Assembly: GCA_039810585.1 (NCBI GenBank) | Contig: JBDHXF010000015.1 | Coordinates: 1-64,000, forward strand | Length of the DNA stretch: 64,000 nt | DNA from: JBBATK01 sp039810585 | GTDB lineage: Bacteria > Bacteroidota > Ignavibacteria > Kapaibacteriales > NICIL-2 | Direction of reading: 5' to 3' | Shown: positions 1 through 7,213 of the stretch, piece after piece | Numbering within the stretch: position 1 is the stretch's first letter | How the letters are laid out: each line of letters starts with the position of its first letter | Notes under the pieces: generated by a model | Databases searched by the model: none | Seen by the model: only the letters and a program-made list of their open reading frames with translations | Told to the model about the DNA's origin: nothing | Translations under genes and position numbers: made by a program

Positions 1-1
1 C

Positions 2-58
2 AAGAGTCCGGTTGACTTTGAAAGAGAGTTGCGATTTAGTAATTTGATTTGCCTCCAT
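2..58 (-). CDS. Partial ORF running off the left edge
   Basis: The ATG at 56-58 overlaps the TAA stop of the remnant to its right by one base (TAATG). Nineteen codons are visible, beginning MEANQITKSQ, before the window ends. The overlap with the decayed coding DNA upstream suggests it belongs to the same former operon. Too little is visible to name a family, and it may itself be broken. Confidence 0.3.
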   Translation of the reverse strand, partial: MEANQITKSQLSFKVNRTL

Positions 59-452
59 TAAATCGGGTCAAGTCCACTTTTTCCCATAGCCTTGAAGCCA
101 ATGTGTTTGAATGCTAAAGCCTCAATAGCGCCTTGGTCACTTGATGATCTATTCGCTTCTTGAATCCCTTTGAGAACTTGAGGAACCTAATAGATGGCAT
201 CCTCTAAACTTGATGCTCGTTGTCTGTCGCGAGCTAACTGCTGTTATGCTGCAGCGGCCATCGTAGTATGGGCGGACACCTGTGTAAAGGCGCTGATTTT
301 ATTGTAGACCATGTTGCCTTGGGATAACACTTGGCTACAGAGCAAAACGTAGATTTTTGGCAACAAGCAACGTTTTTGATGGGTACCGTGGACTCGGCGA
401 AGTTTGTAGTGAGAGCCAGCGTTGTTGCCATAAAGTGGATGAGTCCTATCAT
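58..452 (-). pseudogene. Decayed gene with signal-peptide-like start and coiled-coil-like tail
   Basis: An ATG at 450-452 overlaps the TGA of the preceding remnant in an ATGA arrangement. It opens with a hydrophobic N-terminus (MIGLIHFMATTLALTTNF) that resembles a signal peptide. Protein-like sequence then continues in another frame (for example NKISAFTQVSAHTTMAAAA) and runs to a TAA at 58-60, but is cut by in-frame stops TAA at 244-246 and TAG at 187-189. The C-terminal part (QQLARDRQRASSLEDAIY, LKGIQEANRSSSDQGAIEAL) is polar and helix-like. Order, size and composition recall VirB5/TrbJ-type conjugation proteins, but that is only a resemblance. At least one frameshift and two stops make function unlikely. 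Confidence 0.45.
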
Positions 453-628
453 CTCAGGAAGTGCACTGGTGTGACTAGTGTTGTACTGACGAGTCCACTT
501 GCTACTTCTTCAAAACCTGCTCTGCATTGTTCCATATGAGGCTCTAAAACAGCTTCATGAATGTTCCCGCCAAAACGAAGAAGGATGTCTCTCTCGAATG
601 CAGCCCAGTTGTAGGAAGCAGATTTCCC
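449..628 (-). pseudogene. Remnant of an unidentified ORF upstream of the signal-peptide gene
   Basis: Fifty-nine codons are open in one frame and end in TGA at 449-451, which overlaps the next ATG by four bases. The residues look coding (NWAAFERDILLRFGGNIHEA, then HMEQCRAGFEEVASGLVSTT). The frame is closed by a TGA directly upstream of codon 1 and has no suitable start codon near its left limit. Further protein-like sequence lies to the right in another frame (about 650-770, containing KVNVQLPRKPQNNQSDLRVG). Together these suggest a longer gene broken by frameshifts. The family is not recognised. Confidence 0.35.
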
Positions 629-848
629 TCAGCAAAAGTATCAGAATGGAAAAACTGGTCAGATCACCTCGCCCCTAGTCTCAAGCCCACTCTCAAATCT
701 GATTGGTTGTTTTGGGGTTTACGTGGCAACTGTACATTTACTTTAGTGGTGCCACTCTCGTCACCAAGGCATTACTAGCAATAGAAGGAGCTGTTGTAGC
801 CAGTGGTGCCTTATGCCTGTAAATGTCGCCGCACCTAATATCGCAGCC

Positions 849-904
849 GTCCCACATGGGACACTTCGCGACTTAGAATCTTTGTACAGTGCCCCATTTG
901 GGAC
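849..904. repeat. Two similar short inverted repeats downstream of the primase gene
   Basis: GTCCCA-CA-TGGGAC lies at 849-862. A related copy, GCCCCATTTGGGAC, lies at 891-904 and differs at three of fourteen positions. Both follow the primase stop codon on the minus strand. They could be paired protein-binding sites or weak hairpins. There is no T-run to make them convincing terminators. Confidence 0.4.
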
Positions 905-916
905 AGCTGCCTAAAG

Positions 917-3250
917 CTAGGTTTCACGCTTGTCCTTATACTCTTTGATCCAACGCCCAATCGTGGAACTTGGCGTTTGGACTTCACTGGCTATTGCACG
1001 TATCGAAAATCCATTCTTTGCCATTTCTATGGCTCGCGCCCTATCGGCGGATTTAGATGGTTGCGTAACAAGATTCTTTAAGGCAAACCATGCGGAGTGC
1101 ATAAAGCAAGTGCGGGCAACTTCGCATCCGATCATAAAGTCGGCAGCCGAGCACTCGATACGACTATTGGGCAGTAGTCTTCGTACTTCAGACTCACGTA
1201 GCACACAAAGCACGGAGGCAACTCGTTGAGCCATAAGAGAGGATCGAGGTACAAGTGCTCCGATTTCCGGTATACTCGCAGACCAAATCCGGAATAGTGA
1301 GCCAAAAACCTCATCTATGTAGTCAAATTGAGCTTCACTGAAGACTACTTCAATCGACCCAACGTTTAGCAGCTCTTTGTATAGCAGCGTCAACTGAGTG
1401 GATGCACTTTCTAGTGCCCTCTCGAAGTCAACTTGTTCCGTACCGGGACGTCGTGAAATCCAGCTCGGTTCAGCATGAATGAAATATAGTAAGTAACGTG
1501 AATATGTACCGTTTTCTACCCCTCCAAGACCAAGCCACGCTTGCAGTTGCTTTGGGGTCCCAGAAAGTACATGATTGAGAACAGGATTCTCGACGAGTAA
1601 AACGGGGCTTTCGGATTCAGTATTCTGGTCGCGGTGATGAGTTAAAGACTCTCCGTGAAAAGCCTTACGAAAGCTGTCAGAGAAATCACCCCAAAGTTGT
1701 TTTGATGTACTTGTCAACGCGTCCAACTCTGTTTCAAAAATGAGTGCCCGACCGTTGTTGTGGTACATGTGTTGTTTCAAAGCCTTGACTGACGTATCGC
1801 CGGTCAAAAAGAACGTTGATCTATACGGAGCTGGGCTTCGCGTTCTCTCCTTTCTACGCTTCTTATCAGAGTCTGCAGGCACATCCTTGTCTTCACGTAG
1901 ACCATCGAGCTTCCATTCCTCATATAGACGAGTGGATTCGTTGATGATGTACTTATTGACATCATTACCAATCCGTTTAATTGGTGACAGAACTCCTTTT
2001 CCAGAACTGAAGTCACCTACTATCACTGAGTACAAGCTCAAATAATTTAGACCGTCTCTATTTCGGGTCACAACGTTTGGCAAGCCGTGAGAAAGTAGTG
2101 GTAGTGCAGCCAATAGCGCCGCATCGCGCTCTCTTGAACGTTCTATGTATGAGAGAGGGCACCGTAAAATATTCGGCAAATGTTCATGCACTTTTGCTTT
2201 GAATTGTGGCAGTCGAGATTTGTCTGACCGCAGTATCTGGGTCGCTTCAAAGTGTGCAAAGCTGTGCTCGATGAGTTGTTGAAAATCTGTAGCGCTATAG
2301 CCTGCTTTGAAGTAGTCCGCCACATCCTTTCCGCTGAATGAAGGAAGTGCGATGTTTACCAACTCATGACTTTCACACATTTCTACTGCGCATTTCGCCC
2401 CAGTTGAGTCGTTGTCATAACATACTGCAACCCGTTGCGCACGTTTCTTAAGTGTCTCTACAAATTCAGCCCCAATCGTCGCAGTTTCACTATTTAAACA
2501 AATCGCGATGAATCCTCTTGAGTTGAGAGCCAGTACATCTTTAATGCCACCAGTGATAATGATGGTCTCCGTGTTTTCGGGCAACAAGTCGTAAGCAAAG
2601 ACGAAATTCCGCTCGTAGGTGCCGAAGTACCGCCATTTGAAACGACCATCAGTAGCTAATGGCTGATAGATTTTCCAAGCAGTCCCATGCAAGCAAGCAA
2701 AGATTGGATTCTGCTCTGTAGAATGGACGACTATTGTTTTAGCTGCTTTCGTTTGAAATTGAAATGACTGCAATGCGGAAACACCATGTCGCTTCAACGT
2801 CTCGACATCAACTCCAAATTCGCTCCAGTATTTAAGCTCGCCGCTATTGAAATCGCGATGGTTGAGCTTAAAATCTTGAATTATTGATTGGTCGTCTCGA
2901 TGCATATCGCGCTGATCAATCAATCCCAGACCGAGCTCAACGTTGATCCGACGTAAAATCTCTGGAAAGTCTCGCCGAAGGTCTAGTCCGCTGGAAAGAT
3001 GGACGAGAGTAAAACAATCGCCCGAATAGTTTGGGTTTGCGAAATCCTTAAAAAACCAGATGCCGTCTTTATGCTGGTAGAACGAGAAGCTGGGTGTTTT
3101 TTGACGCGTGCTCAAGAAAGGATTGGAGATTGCCTTCGAAGGATCGAAACGCGCTCCCTTATAGCTGCTCTTTAAGTAGTGCGCAAAGATGGTATATCCG
3201 CCATTCGTAAGTGCGAGTATGGCTTTTTTGGTAAGTGCTTGGCTATTCAT
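917..3250 (-). CDS. Toprim/DUF3987-type primase-helicase of a mobile element
   Basis: This is probably the replication protein of an integrated element. The N-terminal 110 residues resemble the CHC2-type primase finger fold (KTPSFSFYQHKDGIWFFKDF) but lack the zinc cysteines. A Toprim-like segment follows at about residues 230-310 (TIIITGGIKDVLAL, then VAVCYDNDSTGAKC). Next comes an ATPase-like region with a Walker A-like GDFSSGKG, as in DUF3987 proteins. The last 40 residues form a helix-turn-helix (NGFSIRAIASEVQTPSSTIG). I chose the ATG at 3248-3250 because it overlaps the upstream stop by eight bases; an earlier non-canonical start at 3274 would add eight residues. Family placement is by motif only. 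Both primase and helicase activity are inferred. Confidence 0.75.
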   Translation of the reverse strand: MNSQALTKKAILALTNGGYTIFAHYLKSSYKGARFDPSKAISNPFLSTRQKTPSFSFYQHKDGIWFFKDFANPNYSGDCFTLVHLSSGLDLRRDFPEILRRINVELGLGLIDQRDMHRDDQSIIQDFKLNHRDFNSGELKYWSEFGVDVETLKRHGVSALQSFQFQTKAAKTIVVHSTEQNPIFACLHGTAWKIYQPLATDGRFKWRYFGTYERNFVFAYDLLPENTETIIITGGIKDVLALNSRGFIAICLNSETATIGAEFVETLKKRAQRVAVCYDNDSTGAKCAVEMCESHELVNIALPSFSGKDVADYFKAGYSATDFQQLIEHSFAHFEATQILRSDKSRLPQFKAKVHEHLPNILRCPLSYIERSRERDAALLAALPLLSHGLPNVVTRNRDGLNYLSLYSVIVGDFSSGKGVLSPIKRIGNDVNKYIINESTRLYEEWKLDGLREDKDVPADSDKKRRKERTRSPAPYRSTFFLTGDTSVKALKQHMYHNNGRALIFETELDALTSTSKQLWGDFSDSFRKAFHGESLTHHRDQNTESESPVLLVENPVLNHVLSGTPKQLQAWLGLGGVENGTYSRYLLYFIHAEPSWISRRPGTEQVDFERALESASTQLTLLYKELLNVGSIEVVFSEAQFDYIDEVFGSLFRIWSASIPEIGALVPRSSLMAQRVASVLCVLRESEVRRLLPNSRIECSAADFMIGCEVARTCFMHSAWFALKNLVTQPSKSADRARAIEMAKNGFSIRAIASEVQTPSSTIGRWIKEYKDKRET

Positions 3251-3512
3251 ACAGCGAGTTCTCCCCCGTGACACTTAGGATCCGAAGTGACTCACCGTGC
3301 TCTTGTTTTCGGTGCATTCCACCATGCGGAACGGCTGACAGCAGACTACAATTGATAGCGCTGAATCGCGACAATGGAGATGCGACGTACGTAATACATG
3401 CGACATCGGTGTGAAACAAAATCATCGATTCACAGCGCTGTTGTATGCCGCGCAATTCTTGAGTCCGCTGCTTCAATAGTATCTGGACTCGGAGTCTTTT
3501 TATTACGCTCAT
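3243..3512 (-). CDS. Small hypothetical protein between excisionase and primase
   Basis: The product is 89 residues with a basic N-terminus (MSVIKRLRVQILLKQRTQEL) and no recognisable domain. Its ATG overlaps the stop of the HTH gene by four bases (ATGA), and its own stop overlaps the primase ATG by eight bases. Overlap at both ends is the main evidence that it is translated and coupled to its neighbours. It may bind nucleic acid or help load the primase, but nothing in the sequence proves this. The C-terminal half could equally be poorly conserved sequence. Confidence 0.55.
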   Translation of the reverse strand: MSVIKRLRVQILLKQRTQELRGIQQRCESMILFHTDVACITYVASPLSRFSAINCSLLSAVPHGGMHRKQEHGESLRILSVTGENSLYE

Positions 3513-3808
3513 TTCTTGCTCCTTCGTCCACGAAGTGAGTCAAGAAGCTCTGACTTTAGATAGTACGCGCGTTTACCCTTGTGGTGTACTTTTATGAGCC
3601 CGCTAGTCTGCCAGCGTATTATTGTGGCTTTTGTCACCGCGAAGTAAGCAGCCGCCTCATCCTGTGACAGCAATGCCTCATTTGTGACACTTTCCTGGGC
3701 AGCAATTCGCCCTTGCAACTGCCCGGCGAATTCACGGAACTTGGAGTCCAGCTCCTCACGCACAATCTCGCGAAAGACTTCCGAGATTTGATCTCTCCGT
3801 TCTAACAT
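3509..3808 (-). CDS. Excisionase-like helix-turn-helix protein
   Basis: About 99 residues. The N-terminal half is a charged predicted helix (DQISEVFREIVREELDSKFR) that probably mediates self-association. The C-terminal half is a MerR-like HTH of the excisionase/helix_turn_helix_17 kind (LLSQDEAAAYFAVTKATIIR, then HHKGKRAYYLKSELLDSL). Such proteins direct excision or regulate genes of integrative elements. The ATG at 3806-3808 is preceded by GAGGGATGTG; a GTG one codon earlier is the alternative. It is the first gene of the overlapping block and faces the inverted repeats at 3898-3972, which could be its operator. Confidence 0.75.
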   Translation of the reverse strand: MLERRDQISEVFREIVREELDSKFREFAGQLQGRIAAQESVTNEALLSQDEAAAYFAVTKATIIRWQTSGLIKVHHKGKRAYYLKSELLDSLRGRRSKK

Positions 3809-3897
3809 CACACATCCCTCTTAGAATTTTACCTTTTGTCGCTCGTACTTCGAACTCGTTGAATGCTGCTCAACGAAGGTGAAGCGGTGGTGCCCTA

Positions 3898-3972
3898 TTT
3901 GACATGATTGTCAAACGGTATTGTTGTGATTGACATATTCACAACAATTCAAAGCACCACACAAAATTGTGA
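3898..3972. promoter_or_regulatory. Cluster of perfect inverted repeats, possible operator or replication/recombination site
   Basis: The first element is TTTGACA (3898-3904), a 4-bp spacer, then TGTCAAA (3909-3915). The second is ATTGTTGTGA (3920-3929), a 9-bp spacer, then TCACAACAAT (3939-3948). Its spacer contains another TTGACA-like string, and a further TTGTGA follows at 3967-3972. The cluster sits in the gap between the HTH gene start at 3808 and the C-terminal end of the 379-residue gene. The site suits autoregulation by the excisionase-like protein or an origin of the element. Confidence 0.55.
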
Positions 3973-4061
3973 GTGCAAAATTCAGGTAAAGGGTGCTATC
4001 TGATACTATGCTGCAACCAAGTCGATGTGGAGCTTTGTGGAGTCGATATGCGTCGAAGCGT

Positions 4062-5201
4062 CTATTCGGAGGGACGTTTTATACGTTCGCGAAATTCTTT
4101 CTTCTTTGCGGCGCTCATCTGTTCAAAACAGTCGTAGACGAAATCTGCGAATAGCGAGGAATCTGTTTTCCCACCATGCTTGTCCTTGTCGTTGTAAGTC
4201 CTACCTCGCAGGTTTGAATATTTCTCACCGGAATATTGCACTCCATCAACCCACAACAATTTTGCAAGGTCCGTCATTGAAGTTTCGTCTGAAAAGATTC
4301 GATTCTCGCGCGCAGTTTCGAGAATTCGAACTACATTGGAGACAGACTGTTTTTCTTTTTGCTTTCTTTTTGTGTTCAACGCGATCCTACCAGCCTGAGT
4401 ACCAGTGTCTGCAAAATCCCCATTCGGCAAAGACTCAGGCACAACACCCATGTCATGCACTTTCCGGAGCATATCAATTTCAACTGCGTTATGCGTCAGC
4501 ACCTTTGCTAGTCTTTTTACACCGTACATACTCAATATGTACTTATACCCCGAAGGAGCTGCCTCAACTCTCTTCAGCCATAGATCAAGGCTCTTCTGAT
4601 GTTTCTGTCTGTCTTTTATTTGCTGTTCAATATCAAGAAGCTCTGGCTCACTCAGGCGGTAGTTTTTGCCTTTTACTTCATCTGGCAAATGTTTGAATCC
4701 GACCCCGCTGGCATCAGCCGGTGTGTATACAGAGTCTTCCAGACTCTTCAATTCAAGAAGTTGTTGTATTGATCTAGCTGAGTCTTGCAACGCCTCATGT
4801 ATTCCGATGCGTGTAACCAAGAATTCATCTAAAGTGCCTTGGAAAACCGCTTGTATGCTTTCCATCACACTGCCAGTCAATCTCTTTTGCTTCGCTTGTC
4901 GCGCCCACTGGTCATGTCGAACAAAGTACCCCAGTGGAAAATCGTGTAGTTCATCATGAAACATGCCATAGGCATAAAAAATTCCATCCAGAAAGTTTGG
5001 GCTATGATGGTCGCCGATATAGTGAATCTCTATGATTTTTTCATTGAGCGATCGCACGTGGCGTGTAAGTGCCTGCCAATCAATCGTACTGACTTCTTTC
5101 AAGGCAACCTGGCGGACTTCCTGGTATTGCTGATTCGTCTGTTCGATGTATTCATGTGCAAATATCTTTTGAAGATTCTCTTGAATCTGCTCCTCTGTCA
5201 T
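4062..5201 (-). CDS. Hypothetical protein of the accessory region (379 aa)
   Basis: No family is recognised. The protein is soluble, with no signal peptide or membrane span, and is highly charged. The N-terminal third is helical (QIQENLQKIFAHEYIEQTNQ). The middle holds an aromatic, histidine-rich patch (IHYIGDHHSPNFLDGIFYAY). A lysine-rich linker near residue 285 leads to a C-terminal globular segment (MTDLAKLLWVDGVQYSGEKY). The ATG has a good GGGAG ribosome site seven bases upstream. It is transcribed in the same direction as the HTH-primase block but is separated from it by 250 bp. It may be element cargo or a transfer/defence accessory protein; neither is shown. Confidence 0.6.
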   Translation of the reverse strand: MTEEQIQENLQKIFAHEYIEQTNQQYQEVRQVALKEVSTIDWQALTRHVRSLNEKIIEIHYIGDHHSPNFLDGIFYAYGMFHDELHDFPLGYFVRHDQWARQAKQKRLTGSVMESIQAVFQGTLDEFLVTRIGIHEALQDSARSIQQLLELKSLEDSVYTPADASGVGFKHLPDEVKGKNYRLSEPELLDIEQQIKDRQKHQKSLDLWLKRVEAAPSGYKYILSMYGVKRLAKVLTHNAVEIDMLRKVHDMGVVPESLPNGDFADTGTQAGRIALNTKRKQKEKQSVSNVVRILETARENRIFSDETSMTDLAKLLWVDGVQYSGEKYSNLRGRTYNDKDKHGGKTDSSLFADFVYDCFEQMSAAKKKEFRERIKRPSE

Positions 5202-5622
5202 ACTCCCAATCCCGAAATAACACGTTCACAATACAAAGAGTAGCCCCTACTCGAGCCAACTATCCAATAGCTCTATCGAAAAACAGCCGTTGTTCATCCA
5301 TTGTCGTGACATTGGCTAGAAATTGCATACGCTCATCACGGCCAAAGAATAGTACAACCAACTCCGCTATCAGCTGTAGGTGACAACTATTGACGCTCAC
5401 GCGATCGGATGATAGTTGTGTTGAATAGGAAATGGCCAGTCTCTCGACCTATCGCAATCGTCAGACTCCGGCCTGACCCCTACTACGTAAGCGCGACCAC
5501 TGAGTGGGCTCCTGAATCATTTCGACAGACTCATACTCTTCGACAACAGAAAATTCCGATGCATTTCGATGTGTTCATAATAGCGAAGATTTGGGTAACC
5601 GCAAGAGTTGAAGGGGTCTAAA
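5202..5622. other. Accessory-chromosome junction region without a convincing gene
   Basis: This stretch, about 420 bp, lies upstream of the 379-residue gene. Short open frames exist on the plus strand (for example 5409-5621) but show no protein family character and no good ribosome site. It probably contains the promoter of the 379-residue gene near 5210-5260. No integrase fragment was recognised. Confidence 0.4.
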
Positions 5623-5646
5623 ATCGCCTAACGGATCGCCTAACGG
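5623..5646. repeat. 12-bp tandem duplication
   Basis: ATCGCCTAACGG occurs twice in direct succession (5623-5634 and 5635-5646), immediately beyond the terminator of the tRNA gene. It marks the likely limit between the tRNA locus and the accessory DNA and may be a scar of insertion or excision. Confidence 0.7.
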
Positions 5647-5685
5647 CAAAAAGAAAGCCGCAAGAATGCAGTATTCATGCGGCTT
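5647..5685 (-). terminator. Rho-independent terminator of tRNA-Glu
   Basis: Read on the minus strand, arms AAGCCGCA (5678-5685) and TGCGGCTT (5655-5662) enclose a 15-nt loop and are followed by TCTTTTTG. It lies 15 bases beyond the tRNA 3' end. Confidence 0.7.
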
Positions 5686-5700
5686 ACAGGGTAGTGTATG

Positions 5701-5772
5701 TGATCCCAACGGGATTCGAACCCGTACTGCCACCTTGAAAGGGTGGTGACCTAACCATTAGTCGATGGGACC
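5701..5772 (-). tRNA. tRNA-Glu (anticodon UUC)
   Basis: The 72-nt minus-strand sequence folds as a cloverleaf. The acceptor stem GGTCCCA pairs with TGGGATC (one G-U pair), with A as discriminator base. The anticodon arm is CCACC-CTTTCAA-GGTGG with TTC as anticodon. The T arm contains GGTTCGAATCC. CCA is not encoded. Its 3' end points towards the accessory DNA at 1-5650. tRNA 3' ends are common integration sites, but the intact terminator directly downstream argues that any element junction lies beyond 5650. Confidence 0.95.
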
Positions 5773-5933
5773 AGGTGTTTGTTCACTCGTGCCGGTCATC
5801 ACGGACGCCGGAGGCGGACGGATGATAATGAATCACTCTGATAGTGACTGTGTGGACAAGTGAGCTACGAAAATACGGCGAATTCGGGTGCCGACAATGA
5901 GGGACACGAACTATTTTTCGTAGTTTGCAGGCA

Positions 5934-6626
5934 ATGGAAGAGGCAGACTCATTTGAGCAAAAGACCGAAAATGACGCTGAAATCGTCGTTATCGGCATTA
6001 CCGGAAACATCGGGAGCGGAAAATCCGCGGTGTCGCGCATACTGCGCGAGGCGGGTCACACCGTGTACTCCTCCGATGAGACGGCTAAGCAGCTCATGAA
6101 TGAGGATACTGAACTCAAAGCTCAGATCACGAAGAATTTTGGGTTGGTGTACGCACCCGATGGCATGCTCGACACTGCCGCGCTGGCACGTTTGGTGTTT
6201 GGCGACGCGCCTGAGCATCATGCACGCTTAGCGTTGCTTAACCGTTTGGTGCATCCTCGCGTGCTTGAGGCACATCAGCAGCAAATCGATGAGGCTGAAC
6301 GAACAGGTAAAAGTTTGGTCTTTGTGGAATCCGCCTTGCTGTATGAGGTTGGGTTGGACGATGCCTTCGATTACATCATCGTGGTTGACGCCCCTGAAGA
6401 AACCCGCTTACAGCGCGCTATGCAGCGCGACGGGGTGTCGGCCGAATCCATTCGCGCTCGTATGCACGAGCAACTCCCCGCTCAGGAGAAGACCAAGTAC
6501 GCCGATTTTGTGCTGGATAATTCCTCTACGCTTGACAGTCTTCAGAACGCCATCCGCTCGCTACTCCCGGTATTGGAAATTCTTCCCCCGCGCCGAGAGG
6601 ATGAAACTGCGGAAGAGCTGGAATAA
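5934..6626 (+). CDS. coaE: Dephospho-CoA kinase
   Basis: Phosphorylates the 3'-hydroxyl of dephospho-CoA with ATP, the last step of coenzyme A synthesis in the cytoplasm. The P-loop GNIGSGKS is at residues 24-31. The CoaE signature regions follow (YSSDETAKQL, LVHPRVLEAH, FVESALLYEVGLDDAFDYII). At 230 residues it is slightly longer than usual, because of about 15 extra N-terminal residues and an acidic tail (RREDETAEELE). The start is uncertain: this ATG or a TTG three codons earlier; neither has a strong ribosome site. Six bases separate it from the next gene, so the two are probably co-transcribed. Confidence 0.93.
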   Translation: MEEADSFEQKTENDAEIVVIGITGNIGSGKSAVSRILREAGHTVYSSDETAKQLMNEDTELKAQITKNFGLVYAPDGMLDTAALARLVFGDAPEHHARLALLNRLVHPRVLEAHQQQIDEAERTGKSLVFVESALLYEVGLDDAFDYIIVVDAPEETRLQRAMQRDGVSAESIRARMHEQLPAQEKTKYADFVLDNSSTLDSLQNAIRSLLPVLEILPPRREDETAEELE

Positions 6627-6632
6627 GATTTC

Positions 6633-7205
6633 ATGCCCTTTAGTACACGACGCTTCATCGAGCGCAGTCAGCGCTTGATTGGCGCAACGCGATCGGAACT
6701 GATGGTGGCCTTCACCCTGCTTTCGCTCAGCCTTGTATCCCTTGCCTACCACTGGCTTCGCCAACCCGAAGATCCCTTCAATCTGAAGCTGAAGGCCAGA
6801 ATTGCGGCTGTGGTGGACAGTTTGTCTCGATTGGATTCGTTGCGAACAACGGAGGACAGTCTGCAGGTGGCTTCACTGGGTTTTGTTCCGGGCGAGGGAG
6901 ATGCCGAGGAGGATTTGATAGACTCTGTTCCGCCAATCAAAGCGCCATCGGGGTATAAACACAAACGCGGACCTTCAAATCGCCTCGATTTGTGCCGATG
7001 CTCTGAAGATGAACTGCAGCAGATTCCGGGAATTGGTCCGTCGCTCGCCCGAAGAATTGTGCTGTACCGCAGCCATCACCCATTCTTCCAACTGGAACAA
7101 TTGCGGGATGTTAAAGGTATAGGAAGCGTGCTTTACAAAAAAATAACACCATGGTTGCGCCTTGAGCGTGTCCAAAACCCTAAAGCTCTGACTCGAAAGC
7201 CCTAA
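6633..7205 (+). CDS. ComEA-like helix-hairpin-helix protein
   Basis: A 190-residue protein with one N-terminal membrane segment (residues about 22-41, LMVAFTLLSLSLVSLAYHWL). A variable linker is followed by a C-terminal pair of helix-hairpin-helix motifs (LQQIPGIGPSLARRIVLYRS and LRDVKGIGSVLYKKITPWLR). In ComEA this domain binds double-stranded DNA outside the cytoplasmic membrane during DNA uptake. The basic N-terminus predicts an inside-anchored protein with the DNA-binding end exported. It sits between coaE and a cysteine desulfurase in a compact unit; that context gives no functional clue. A role in competence is inferred from the family only. Confidence 0.8.
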   Translation: MPFSTRRFIERSQRLIGATRSELMVAFTLLSLSLVSLAYHWLRQPEDPFNLKLKARIAAVVDSLSRLDSLRTTEDSLQVASLGFVPGEGDAEEDLIDSVPPIKAPSGYKHKRGPSNRLDLCRCSEDELQQIPGIGPSLARRIVLYRSHHPFFQLEQLRDVKGIGSVLYKKITPWLRLERVQNPKALTRKP

Positions 7206-7213
7206 TATTGTCT

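Noticed and set aside
557..778. Plus-strand ORF of 73 codons in the left-edge region
   Set aside because: It lies antisense to the decayed minus-strand sequence and has no family character.
4025..4696. Plus-strand ORF of 223 codons
   Set aside because: It is antisense to the 379-residue gene, which has the better ribosome site and codon character.
5409..5621. Plus-strand ORF of 70 codons near the tRNA
   Set aside because: No ribosome site, no protein character.
5701..5772. Classic attachment site inside the tRNA-Glu 3' end
   Set aside because: The tRNA and its terminator are intact and no second copy of the tRNA 3' end is visible in the window.
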